From positions 1-34,967 of the forward strand of contig NZ_AXAZ01000081.1 in NCBI RefSeq assembly GCF_000473065.1: a stretch of 34,967 nucleotides of DNA, given 5' to 3'. The stretch is from Bradyrhizobium sp. WSM1743 (lineage in GTDB: Bacteria > Pseudomonadota > Alphaproteobacteria > Rhizobiales > Xanthobacteraceae). Under the pieces are notes generated by a model that saw only the letters and a list, made by a program, of their open reading frames with translations, ran no database searches and was not told the origin of the DNA. Positions 25,431 to 34,290 of this stretch are shown piece after piece. Numbering within the stretch: the first letter of the stretch is position 1; every line of letters starts with the position of its first letter. A program made the translations under genes and the position numbers.

Positions 25431-26748
25431 TGGACGGATGTGCGGTCGGGTAATAGCGCCGGCCTTTTTCGACGCCGCTCAGCAACCGCGGCCGCACCCC
25501 GGCCTCGTGCATGGTCAGCGCCAAGGCGATACAGAACTGCACCAGTTCCAGCCATGCCAGGTGGTAGCCCATGCAGACGTGTGGGCCGGTACCGAACTGC
25601 AGCATGTCAACCGGCCGGATCGGCTCGGTGCGTTGCAGCCACCGCGCCAGCCGAAACTGATCAGGCGCCTCGTGCAGCAGCGCCGAGGTCGAGAAATGTA
25701 GCAGCGGGATGCACAGATCGGTGCCCGCAGGAATGCGCCGTTGGCCGAATCGAAATTCACCCAGTGCGCGACGCACTAGGAGCGGCGTCGCCGGATGCAC
25801 GCGCAGCGTCTCGCGGAACAGCGCCTCGGCGACCGGACACTGCGCCAGGTCCGCGTGCCGGGTCGGCACCGCGCCTACGCGTTGCGCCTCCTCGACCAGG
25901 GCGTCCCACAACCCAGGCTGCCGCGCTAGCTCGATCACCATCCAGGCCATCGTCGAGGCGGTGGTGTCGTGACCACCAAGCAACAGTAAGCGGATATTGG
26001 CGACCAGGACGTCATCGGAAAGCGCATCGTCGCTGCGATCGAAGGCGCTCACCATGTCGCTGATCAACCCGGTGCGCGAGGCATGTTCGCGCGCGGCGCG
26101 GACGAACTCGCGCAACCGCGCATCGATCCAGTCGCGGGCGGCGCGGCCGCGCCGCAAGGGCAGTCCGGGCAGGTCGACCGGGGGCGCGACGATCAACTGC
26201 AGTAGCTGCCGGTACTTGCGATGCCAGCCCGGCAGGTCCTGCGCGGGGATTCCCATGAGACTGAAGATGAGCTTGAGCATCAGATCGCCGGTTTCGCGCA
26301 GGATGGTGACGTCGCCCCGGTCGCGCCACCTCTGCACGCGGGCTCGGATGACGGGCGCGAACAGCTCGCCGATGCCGGCCTGGGTCAGCCCCTTGGGCAG
26401 AAGCGCCGCCTGGATCGCATCGCGCGCCTTCCGGTGCGCGATGCCGTCCTGGGCGACCAACGTTCCGCCAAACAATTCGGGCGCGATGTCTTCGATCAGC
26501 GCCGAGGACACATCCTTGTGCCGGAGCAGTGTGAGAGCATCCGGATCCAGACTGGTCATCAGGTGTCCGGCAGGGCCGAAATCTAGCCAGAAGTGGCTGC
26601 CCAGCGTCCGTTCCGCGCGCCGCAGCAGGCGCGGCAGGTCGCAGACGACGGCGGGAAGATGCCCGACCAAGGGAAAAGCGCCGGGCACGACCGGGATGTC
26701 GTGCCGCAGCCGATGCCGACGGTTCAGCGGGTTGAGCAGCATGTCCAT
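25405..26748 (-). CDS. cyp117: Cytochrome P450 CYP117-like, gibberellin operon
   Basis: 447 aa. The I-helix oxygen-binding motif is GGHDTT (258-263), the K-helix ExxR is Glu313-Arg316 and the heme loop is FGTGPHVCMG with Cys392. In rhizobial GA operons CYP117 oxidises ent-kaurene to ent-kaurenoic acid. ATG 26748 overlaps the stop of the SDR gene (TGATG), so the two are translationally coupled; longer in-frame readings overlap SDR deeply and are rejected. The gene looks intact, but its substrate would need ks, which is absent here, or supply from elsewhere. Confidence 0.85.
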   Translation of the reverse strand: MDMLLNPLNRRHRLRHDIPVVPGAFPLVGHLPAVVCDLPRLLRRAERTLGSHFWLDFGPAGHLMTSLDPDALTLLRHKDVSSALIEDIAPELFGGTLVAQDGIAHRKARDAIQAALLPKGLTQAGIGELFAPVIRARVQRWRDRGDVTILRETGDLMLKLIFSLMGIPAQDLPGWHRKYRQLLQLIVAPPVDLPGLPLRRGRAARDWIDARLREFVRAAREHASRTGLISDMVSAFDRSDDALSDDVLVANIRLLLLGGHDTTASTMAWMVIELARQPGLWDALVEEAQRVGAVPTRHADLAQCPVAEALFRETLRVHPATPLLVRRALGEFRFGQRRIPAGTDLCIPLLHFSTSALLHEAPDQFRLARWLQRTEPIRPVDMLQFGTGPHVCMGYHLAWLELVQFCIALALTMHEAGVRPRLLSGVEKGRRYYPTAHPSMTIRIGFS

Positions 26749-27593
26749 CAGCAGCGCGGCGCCGCGTCCGCTTCGGCGGTCTCGCCGGCAGGCCGCGCGG
26801 CGCGGCTGTTGCCACCGTCGGCGTATGTCGGCACATGCGCCAGCATGCCGCCGTCGATGCACACGACCTGGCCGGTGATGAACGCAGCATCGTCGGAGAG
26901 CAGGAACGCCACCAGCGCGGCCACGTCGTCGGGGCGGCCGACGCGCGGCAGGAGCTGGTGCCGGCGCAGATGGGTTTGCATGCACGCGTCCAGCTTGGCG
27001 AGAAGACGCTCGGTCATGATGAGACCGGGCGCAACCGCATTGCAGCGGATCTGCGCATGACCGTACTGGGTGGCGAGCGAGGCCGACAGCATGTTCATCG
27101 CCGCCTTCGACGCGGCGTAGGATGTCAGCGCGGTGTCACCGCTGAGCCCCTGGCACGACGACATGTTGACGATCGCGCCACCGCCGCGGGCGATCATCCG
27201 TGGCATGGCCTGCCGGCAGCAGAGCAGCGTGCCACGCAGATTGGTCGCCATGGTCTGATCCCAGACCGCAAGGTCCAGCTCGAGGATCGCGCGGTCGCGC
27301 GGGGTCAGATGCATCGCGCTCGCGTTGTTCACCAACAGGTCGACCCCACCGAAGTGCCGCTCCGCCGTCTCGAACAGCGCTGCCACCGCCTGCGCATCGG
27401 CGATGTCGATCGCCAGGGCGAGCGCGTGGCCCGCCTCGGCCGCGATCTGCGCGGTGCAGGCGATAGCCGCCGAGCCATCAATGTCGGCCACCACCACTCT
27501 GCCGCCCTCGCGCGCGATGGCGAGGGCGCATGCCTTGCCGATCCCGGCGCCGGCGCCGGTCACCACGGCCACTTTGCCTTCAAACCGTCCCAT
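26748..27593 (-). CDS. sdr: Short-chain dehydrogenase/reductase, gibberellin operon
   Basis: 281 aa. The NAD(P)-binding motif TGAGAGIG spans residues 12-19, NNAS follows at 89-92, and the catalytic Ser146, Tyr159 and Lys163 are present (YAASK). In the GA pathway this enzyme is known to oxidise the GA12 aldehyde-to-gibberellin ring-contraction step (GA9 route) together with CYP114 and ferredoxin. It starts 10 bp after the ferredoxin stop and overlaps cyp117. No damage is seen. A C-terminal tail of about 25 residues beyond the core is Ala/Arg-rich. The step assignment is from knowledge of the operon, not from this sequence. Confidence 0.85.
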   Translation of the reverse strand: MGRFEGKVAVVTGAGAGIGKACALAIAREGGRVVVADIDGSAAIACTAQIAAEAGHALALAIDIADAQAVAALFETAERHFGGVDLLVNNASAMHLTPRDRAILELDLAVWDQTMATNLRGTLLCCRQAMPRMIARGGGAIVNMSSCQGLSGDTALTSYAASKAAMNMLSASLATQYGHAQIRCNAVAPGLIMTERLLAKLDACMQTHLRRHQLLPRVGRPDDVAALVAFLLSDDAAFITGQVVCIDGGMLAHVPTYADGGNSRAARPAGETAEADAAPRC

Positions 27594-27602
27594 CGTGTCA
27601 TC

Positions 27603-27887
27603 CTAGATTGTGTTGGTCTTTCGCGGCATGCCGCCGGCTTTCGCTGGAGAAGCCGCAGAGTCGGCGCCGGCGCGCTCGGCATCGCCAGCGTCGCTTTCGA
27701 TGACCCGAATGGCGGCGACGGGGCACTGGCTTGCCGCGAGCCTCACGGCGGCGTGCAGCGCCTGCGGGACTGTCGCCACGCACACTTCGGCCACGCCGTC
27801 GGGTTCGCGCTGGCGAAAGGTGCCCGGCAGCGTCAGCACGCACTGCCCGCTGGTTCCGCACAGATCCTGGTCGACCATGACGCGCAT
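27603..27887 (-). CDS. fdGA: [3Fe-4S]-type ferredoxin, gibberellin operon
   Basis: 94 aa. Cluster ligands are Cys10 and Cys16 (LCGTSGQC) and Cys55 (QCPVAAI), the pattern of single-cluster ferredoxins that feed P450s. The Ala/Lys-rich tail from about residue 64 is longer than usual. ATG 27887 lies one base after the stop of cyp114 (TGAGATG), so it is coupled to the P450 it most likely reduces. In other bacteria this ferredoxin is needed for the CYP114 ring-contraction reaction. It appears intact. Confidence 0.85.
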   Translation of the reverse strand: MRVMVDQDLCGTSGQCVLTLPGTFRQREPDGVAEVCVATVPQALHAAVRLAASQCPVAAIRVIESDAGDAERAGADSAASPAKAGGMPRKTNTI

Positions 27888-27888
27888 C

Positions 27889-29175
27889 TCAGCTCCCTCG
27901 CGCATGCAGCCGCACCGGCAGCGCGCGGAACGTCCGAAGGAACGCCGAGGGCTCCCGGGTCGGCTGCTCGGCCAATTCCAGCGTGGGGAAGCGGGCCTGG
28001 ATCTGCGGCAGGCTCTCGGCCAACTGCACCCGGGCCAGTTGCGCACCGAGGCAGAAGTGAATGCCGTGGCCGAAGCTCAGCATGATCTTCCCGTCGGTCG
28101 ACATGCCTGGACTGGTGCCGTAGAACCGCGCGGGATCGAAACGATCGGGATCGGCGAAGGCGTCTGGGTCGCGATTGCCGGACGCGATCAGCACGCGCAC
28201 GTCCGCGTTTTTCGGGATCACCACGCCGCCCAGTTCGATGTCGCGCTGGGCGATACGCGGAATGGAGCTGAACATCGCGGGCGCGTCGCAGCGCAGGACT
28301 TCTTCGACGAATGCCTTCACCACGGCGTCTCCCTGCAGCCAGTGCCGCTGTTGGGGATAAGCCAGCATCGCCAGGACCGCATGGTCGATGGTCGCAGCAG
28401 TGGTGGCGAAGCCGCCCAGCAGCATGCCCCACAACATGCTGATCAACTCGACATCCGACAGCGTGTCGACATCATCGTCATGTGCGCCGACCAGCATCGA
28501 CACGATATCGTGGCGGGGATCGGTGCGCTTGCGCTGTATGAGGCAGCTGAAGTAGGCCTGCACTCTGGCGCTGGCCGCGTCCGCCGCGGCGAGCTGGGGA
28601 TCGCTGGCGTGCGGGCTCAGGCCTTCCAGAATGCCGCCGATACCGGTGGCGAGCCCCAAAATGTCGTCCTGGGGCATGCCAAACAGTTCGGCGAAGACCA
28701 GCATGGGCAAGGTCAGCGCGAATTCCCGATGCAGGTCCACCGCCTCCCCGCGCTCCAGCGCGGGCGCCATGCCGTCCAGTCGCGCTGCGACGATGCGCGC
28801 GATGCTCGGCCGCAGGTTGTCGATCTGGCGCATGGTGAAATCGCGCGAGATCAGCCGGCGCAGACGCGTATGCGCCGGTGGGTCCTTCATCGCCAGTGTG
28901 GACGCCAGCAGATTGAGCGACAGGCTTCTCGCCGCACGCGGGAAATAGCGCGCCAGTTCGCCCGGCGCCGGTCCCCGAAATGCATCGCCCGTGGCCTTGA
29001 ACGCCCAGGAGATGTCGGCGTGGCGGCTCAACAGAAAGAGGCCCGACGCCGCGCGATGCACCGGATCGTGCTCGCGCAACCACCGCATGAACGGATACGG
29101 GTCGTGGATGCAGGTTGGCGACGCCAGTTCGGCGAACGCGTCCCGGCATGCTGCCATGGTTTCTTGCACGTCCAT
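27889..29175 (-). CDS. cyp114: Cytochrome P450 CYP114-like, gibberellin operon
   Basis: 428 aa from ATG 29175; the frame is open to 29,679 but the upstream codons are cyp112 remnants and foreign DNA. The I-helix reads GGFATTAAT (254-262), ExxR is Glu292-Arg295 and the heme loop FGHGIHFCLG has Cys375. CYP114 with the ferredoxin carries out the ring contraction from ent-kaurenoic acid derivatives to GA12-aldehyde. It looks intact and now heads the remaining operon, because cyp112 is reduced to a scrap; its promoter situation is therefore unclear. Confidence 0.85.
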   Translation of the reverse strand: MDVQETMAACRDAFAELASPTCIHDPYPFMRWLREHDPVHRAASGLFLLSRHADISWAFKATGDAFRGPAPGELARYFPRAARSLSLNLLASTLAMKDPPAHTRLRRLISRDFTMRQIDNLRPSIARIVAARLDGMAPALERGEAVDLHREFALTLPMLVFAELFGMPQDDILGLATGIGGILEGLSPHASDPQLAAADAASARVQAYFSCLIQRKRTDPRHDIVSMLVGAHDDDVDTLSDVELISMLWGMLLGGFATTAATIDHAVLAMLAYPQQRHWLQGDAVVKAFVEEVLRCDAPAMFSSIPRIAQRDIELGGVVIPKNADVRVLIASGNRDPDAFADPDRFDPARFYGTSPGMSTDGKIMLSFGHGIHFCLGAQLARVQLAESLPQIQARFPTLELAEQPTREPSAFLRTFRALPVRLHARGS

Positions 29176-29279
29176 CCTCGTTACCTGTTGGCTGGCTGAT
29201 CCGACCGGCGCGCGCCATGCCCGCCTGCAAAATTGCGGAGAAGATCGCGATTCCCGGCGGCGTCCGCCACATCGGCAGA

Positions 29280-29474
29280 GCACCGGAAACTCCTCGAACC
29301 CGCCAGGACGATCGCCTTGCGCAACTTCAGTTCTTCGAGCGCCACGGCCAGGCGGAGCGCGGGAAAGCGCTGGAAGATCGAACCGAACACCGCCTTGAGC
29401 TCCAGCTTGGTCGGCGCCGTGCCCGTCCCGATGACCATCGCACTGCGATTGGTGATGATGCGTGAACAGAGCAA
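29280..29474 (-). pseudogene. cyp112 remnant (C-terminal P450 segment)
   Basis: The stretch KLELKAVFGSIFQRFPALRLAV and then, after a frameshift, GGFEEFPVL is the typical end of a P450 following the heme loop. The loop itself is destroyed: where FGxGxHxCxG is expected the sequence reads MVIGTGTAPT with no cysteine. It sits directly upstream of cyp114, the place of cyp112 in rhizobial GA operons. Everything before about 29,475 is missing, replaced by DUF2235-type pseudogene DNA on the other strand. Confidence 0.7.
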
Positions 29475-29526
29475 ATCGCGTGCCGAAGTGAATTCGCAGG
29501 CTCAGCAGGCACTCCGTAGCGGCGCG

Positions 29527-30010
29527 TAGTGTCAGGTTTCTGGCATTGAGTCTCAATGCCGACAACCGGCGCAACAAGTGCCCGACAAAGGCCCGCTCTC
29601 GCGCTGAATGTGCGGGGCAGCCCAAGCGATATTTCAAGCATCCGGATTGGCTGCAACCGGTGTGGTTCGCAGGAAACACCCGATGTCGGCGGTAGCTATC
29701 CGGAAAACGAAGCTCGCCTCTCCGACATTCCGCTGAGTTGGATGGCGCATGCGGCCGAGAGCTTTCCCGACGGCAAGACGCCCGACGGCTTCGGCATCAA
29801 GGTAGACGATACATTCCTAAAGCTGACTCCGGATCCGCTTGGTCCGTAGCACGAGGAGTGCGACCCGGTCGCTTGGGGGGGCAAGCCAAGTGGACCCCAA
29901 GGGTTACGTCAAGTGCAGAGCTAGGCAGTCCTTCATCCGGCGATACTTGAGCAATTCGCCGCGAAGCGGGGCGTGCAGCATTACTAGGAATACGGTGCCT
30001 ATACGTCAAA
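29527..30010 (+). pseudogene. DUF2235-type hydrolase, C-terminal part, frameshifted
   Basis: Plus-strand segments in changing frames read VRFLALSLNAD, HPDWLQPVWFAGN, then DVGGSYPENEARLSDIPLSWM and, past two stops, VLHPAILEQF and EYGAYTS. This is the order of the DUF2235 (alpha/beta-hydrolase, Tle1-phospholipase-like) C-terminal half, with the VWFxGxHxDVGG block carrying the catalytic Asp region. A one-base shift splits that block. It is broken and lacks its N-terminal half, including the nucleophile. Confidence 0.65.
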
Positions 30011-30014
30011 CACC

Positions 30015-30420
30015 CTCATGGTTTGGCTTCGCGCGCTGCGCACTCTGCGCATTGCGTTCGTTGTGATGCCGATCATCTTCGGCGTGCTTCCCAAGCTGGG
30101 AAATCTTAAAAGTCGACAACAAGTACGAACACCTCACGGCTACCATGGCGCTGGTCGCCGGCATCGTGCCGGCGGTTTACGCGGCGTTGAAGCTGGATGA
30201 GCATCTGCCGACGGCCATGCGGCTCGCTGGTGAATACAAGAACCTATCCTTTTCGGGGACCTCGCCGCAAAGGCCCTTACAAGCCATTCGACGTGTTCGA
30301 GGCCGAACACAAGAAAGCCCGGGCTCGATTAGAGAATGCCAACAAGGAGGCGTATACTCCGCCGGGGTGGTGCTTCAAGCGCGCCAGGGCGAAATCCGAG
30401 CCGGGCACTAACGTTCGGGG
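30015..30420 (+). pseudogene. Two-TM membrane protein (SLATT/DUF4231-like), frameshifted
   Basis: Three frames must be joined: LRTLRIAFVVMPIIFGVLP (TM1), then VDNKYEHLTATMALVAGIVPAVYAALKL (TM2) with HLPTAMRLAGEYKNL, then PYKPFDVFEAEHKKARARL and TPPGWCFKRARAK. The hairpin followed by a helical cytoplasmic part recalls SLATT-type proteins, which often accompany nucleotide-signalling or toxin-like enzymes. Two frame changes make it a pseudogene. It follows the DUF2235 remnant on the same strand and probably formed an operon with it. Confidence 0.55.
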
Positions 30421-31569
30421 ACGATCCGCCGAGATAAGGAAAGGCGTCCTCACGGTCTGGGCCGCGAGATCGATTGATTTCACCAGCGACAAGCTGACTG
30501 GCAACAATCCGCCACAAACCGATCAACGATTCTAAGTTCCGTAAAGGAGGCTCCACGAACCACGATTCGATGACTGGGTGAGGAACTCCCGGCCTGATCC
30601 GCGGTAGATCCTTGGTGTCGATCGAAAGGAGAGCGTGTCCCCACGAGTGACTATTTGGTCGTCGTGCCAACGGTAGTCGTGCAGCATCTACTTGTGAAAA
30701 CGGACGGTCGGTGCTTCTTCGTAGACTGAATGGGTAATCCACGGACGGAATTGGCCGAGCGCCTGCTGCTTGCTGAGAAGACAATCTTTACTCAGCTTGG
30801 TCGCCGGCGACGCCTGAGGCGACTGCGGCGGCGCCAAGCGTCCTATGCTGCTCGGTCGAGGCGTTATCGATCACATAGGACGAGCGGGATCCGGTGCGCG
30901 AGACCGTCACGGAGGGAAATCAGGTTCGCTGACCAGTCCTTGTTACCGTCTCGGAACGGCCTTGAACTCGGCACTAAACGAGTTGCGGACGTAGGGCTTG
31001 CCAGATCGGCGAGGTTTTTCGAGGCAACCGAAAGCGTTCATGACGAAGCTTTGGATATCGAATACGTCCGACCAGCGGGATGGGCCTCATTCTCAAGACT
31101 CTGTCGGAAGACCAGCCCTGTGCTTCGGACCAGCCCTCAGCGAACACTCGGAGCAACCGAGCCTGTATTCGTGTAGCCGCGACAACTTCTGCGCGTCGAA
31201 GTCGAGCCTCCCGCCGCCATCCGCAGGCTCGTTTCGCAATGAGGTTGATCGACCGGCTCGAACTTGAACACGATCTGGCCATCGGGCGAAGTCATCATCG
31301 CTCCTGCGGCGACCGTCGCCAGCAGATTATATTGAGGTCGTGCGCGACGCCGGCTGTGCTACGAGGGCACAAGGTTAACTCTACCCATAATGAAGGAAAT
31401 GCGTTTTTTTGATCTCATCGGGCGTTTGGCGGCCGCAATGCTCTTTCTAACGCGCGGAGTGTTGATTCTTTCTCCCAAAATTTGTCATTTTCATTCCTTT
31501 TGCAATGCAGATCAGCATGTTAGCACTCATCGGCCTGCTCCGGTCCTCCATCTTCGAAAGTGAGTACAG
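30421..31569. other. About 1.15 kb without a supportable gene
   Basis: The open frames here lack domains, codon quality and ribosome sites. A minus-strand piece near 31,180-31,300 (TSPDGQIVFKFEPVDQPHC) looks like a scrap of coding DNA that I cannot name. The last 200 bp before 31,570 are A/T-richer and should contain the effector promoter; no convincing tts box was found. Confidence 0.4.
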
Positions 31570-34290
31570 ATGAACTTCGTCTCGATGAATCAGGTGGGAC
31601 AACAAACCAATGGCGTGGACGCGCAAGATGCCTCTCCGGCTGACTCATCGGCAGAGGCGGCGGCTTTTCAGCGGCAGCTGGGCGAGATCGTTGTCCCGTC
31701 GGCTCCCGTGCTCATCCAGGTCCGCGCCCATCAAGCGGATGCATCGCGATCTGAGGCCCATGCCGGAGAGGATGAGGCGGTGCTGGGCGCCTCAGCGCTG
31801 GAGACCGCTCAGTCAAATTGGGTCTTGGTAGGCCGCAGCAAGGAGCCGCTTTATGCTACGGATGCGCGCCTTATTTCCGGTCTTAAGCAGGCGCTCCTCA
31901 GGGGCGGAGCCGCCGAGAGCACCGCCACGAGCAACGTCGGTTATCTGCTCAGCTTGAGCCGCTGGCTCTTTGCAAAGGACAAGCCGGGTATCGCTGATCG
32001 GCTTCATGACGAGTCGATGGACAAGGATGTCGAGGAGTTCATAACCAAAGGTGGGACGGCGAACGTCCGTTGGGCACTAGCTCATCTGCGGACCTCTCAA
32101 TTGACGGGGGGAGTCGTACCGATCGCAGGCCGCCCTGACCTGACTCCTTATCCCAAGGACGGAACTCTCATCAAAGAATACAGACAGCAAGCAGTGGCGG
32201 CCGGAACTTCAAGTACCGCCAAAACCTATGCATCCATTCTCACGGATTTCAGCCACTACCTTCGTGCAAACAACAAGCCTGGCATTGCTGCTCGGCTTCA
32301 GGACGAGACATGGAACGAGGACGAAGCGCTGAATGAAGAGATCAAGCGCTACAAGGACGCCGGGGGTAACAAAAGTATCGGCGCGGCACTTGATCATCTC
32401 CGTAACGGAGCGAGAAAATTCAACGGTCCCCCTTTTCATTCCGAAGACGCGCCTTTGATTTCCGGACTTCAAGAAGCACTCGTTAAGGCTGGGTACGAGG
32501 AGATCACCGCTAAGACGAATTATGTTCGTCCTCTTCGCAGATTCAGCCGGTGGCTCTTCGAACAAAACAAGCCGGGAGTGGCTGCTCGGCTTAACGACGA
32601 ATCGCTGAGCAGCGACGCTACGATCTTCGATCAAAGTCGCAGGAACCTCGTTCTTACTGCACTAGATCGTCTCCGCGCCTCTCAGTCGCCGGGCGGAGTC
32701 GCGTCAATCACTGGCCGGACAGGGGGCATTGCCGCGGCTAAGCAGGGCGAGTCGCAGCCCGCCTTCAGTTGGCCAGCGGCACTCGCTGAGGGGGATGATC
32801 AAGATTTATTCTTTGGGACGGTCGACGAAGCCGGTGCATCGTCGTGTCTTCAGCCACCGCGGCACGGCCTGGCATTGAATCCTACAGAGTCCCCTCATCC
32901 CGTGAACTGGCGCCATCAGGACGACGAGCTGACGGATGAACGTTACCGCAACATCCTCATGCCAGGCGAGCAGATTCCCATCATGCGGGCGAGTGGGCAC
33001 CCATCTACGCCGCCTCCGCACGGTCAAGGCGGCGGAACGATGCTGAATGCCTCGGGCCATGCAAAATTGGTTTTCGCAGGTAGCAGCCTAAATCCTGTTT
33101 ATTGCGAAGATGCCTCTCTTATTGAGGGGCTGAGGCCCGCACTCATCAAAGCTGGAGCCTCCGAGAGCACGGTCGGTCGCAATCTACGTGGTCTTCTCAG
33201 CTTGGGGCATTGGCTCGTGAAGAACGACAAGCCGGGCATTGCTTCCCGGCTTTTCGACAAGTCGCTGGACAAGGATGCCCAGGAGTTCGCCGAGCAGGAG
33301 GGGCAGGCCATCGCTACCCCACTGGATCATCTTCGAGCCTCCCAATCGCCGGGCGGCATCATGCCGTTTGCAAGCCGGGTTGAGCGGAATCCCTATCCCC
33401 AGGATGCGGATCTCATCAAAAGGTACAAGGAAGAAGCACCCCCGAGCACCGCCAACACCGCCAGGAGCTATGCAACTCTTCTTATCGATTTCAGTGATTA
33501 CCTCCGTGAAAACGATAAGCCCGGCATTGCTGCTCGGCTTGGCCACGGCTCGCTGGATGAAGATGTCAATCGGTATAAGGAGGCGGACCCCCATGGCCGC
33601 AGTAAAGCCGGAGCCGCACTGGCTCATCTCCTGAAGTCGCCGGCGGGTGCTACAGCGATCGAACTCCTGCGTCATATTTGCCCCCTGCCTGATCTCGAAG
33701 ACGCGGTTCGCGCCGAGATGAAGCCGACCCTCTCCGCGACTGCGCAGCACAGCGGGTCGAACGGAGCTGTCAGCTGGCCGGAGATTCTGCCTGCGAACCA
33801 GCAGGATCTGCCTTTAAAGACGATGGACGGACCCAGCTCCTCGCCGCCTCCGCAGGGCGACGCGGTTGAGCGGCCGCTGATGCAGATCCCATACCATCAA
33901 CTGGCGACGTCACCAGCGCAGAGACAAGCTCCGGTGTCGTCGCCGGACGAGCTGATCGGCGAGCAGCTTCCGGCCGAAGACGCGGAGCTCTTGACGAGGT
34001 TTCGCGTGCACGCCGAGCGGCGCAAGCTTACCCCAGGGGCCATCAACAACAATGTTTCCGGACTTGGGACTTTTGTCCGCTGGGTCAACGCAAGTCATCG
34101 GGGCCCTGTAGCTTCTCGGCTGCGAGACGGTTCATCGCTCGATGAGGAAATAGCGAAGTACAGGAGCTTGGGCCGTGACCCCCAGAACCGCATTAGATCG
34201 GCTGTGGACGTTCTCCGGCGGCTGCTGCGTGGGGGGGGGAAGAAGTCGAAGCACCCGAACCCCGCGTCCTTGGTGCCCCCCGTCGCCTAG
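31570..34290 (+). CDS. Large repeat effector-like protein, frame broken near its 3' end
   Basis: 906 aa as read. The N-terminus is Ser/Asn/Gln-rich and lacks a Sec signal, which suits type III export. It contains six copies of a ~85-95-residue helical repeat at about 92-180, 190-280, 288-376, 507-597, 606-690 and 796-887, each with a W/Y-L...KPGIAxRL..ESLD.D core. Copies are separated by SW..L...QDL...PP linkers near 399-430 and 735-763. The 1019-aa C48 effector has related repeats. A G9 run at 34,231 shifts the frame, so the stop at 34,290 is probably not original: the adjacent frame reads on as a seventh repeat to the window edge. A C-terminal protease domain may lie beyond the window. Confidence 0.7.
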   Translation: MNFVSMNQVGQQTNGVDAQDASPADSSAEAAAFQRQLGEIVVPSAPVLIQVRAHQADASRSEAHAGEDEAVLGASALETAQSNWVLVGRSKEPLYATDARLISGLKQALLRGGAAESTATSNVGYLLSLSRWLFAKDKPGIADRLHDESMDKDVEEFITKGGTANVRWALAHLRTSQLTGGVVPIAGRPDLTPYPKDGTLIKEYRQQAVAAGTSSTAKTYASILTDFSHYLRANNKPGIAARLQDETWNEDEALNEEIKRYKDAGGNKSIGAALDHLRNGARKFNGPPFHSEDAPLISGLQEALVKAGYEEITAKTNYVRPLRRFSRWLFEQNKPGVAARLNDESLSSDATIFDQSRRNLVLTALDRLRASQSPGGVASITGRTGGIAAAKQGESQPAFSWPAALAEGDDQDLFFGTVDEAGASSCLQPPRHGLALNPTESPHPVNWRHQDDELTDERYRNILMPGEQIPIMRASGHPSTPPPHGQGGGTMLNASGHAKLVFAGSSLNPVYCEDASLIEGLRPALIKAGASESTVGRNLRGLLSLGHWLVKNDKPGIASRLFDKSLDKDAQEFAEQEGQAIATPLDHLRASQSPGGIMPFASRVERNPYPQDADLIKRYKEEAPPSTANTARSYATLLIDFSDYLRENDKPGIAARLGHGSLDEDVNRYKEADPHGRSKAGAALAHLLKSPAGATAIELLRHICPLPDLEDAVRAEMKPTLSATAQHSGSNGAVSWPEILPANQQDLPLKTMDGPSSSPPPQGDAVERPLMQIPYHQLATSPAQRQAPVSSPDELIGEQLPAEDAELLTRFRVHAERRKLTPGAINNNVSGLGTFVRWVNASHRGPVASRLRDGSSLDEEIAKYRSLGRDPQNRIRSAVDVLRRLLRGGGKKSKHPNPASLVPPVA
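34231..34239. repeat. G9 homopolymer at the frame break
   Basis: Nine consecutive G follow the codons for RRLLR. With ten (or seven) G the reading frame would continue through EEVEAPEPRVLGAP into the next repeat and on to 34,967; with nine it ends at 34,290. The tract is the obvious site of the frameshift. Confidence 0.75.

Noticed and set aside
26835..29199. Plus-strand open frames of 416 and 529 codons opposite sdr, fd and cyp114
   Set aside because: These are antisense shadows of GC-rich P450 and SDR genes, with His/Arg/Gln-rich composition and no recognisable family.
31545..31569. TCGAAAG just before the start of the repeat effector gene as a tts box
   Set aside because: Spacing to the upstream GTC is wrong by two bases, and it sits too close to the start codon to be a promoter element.
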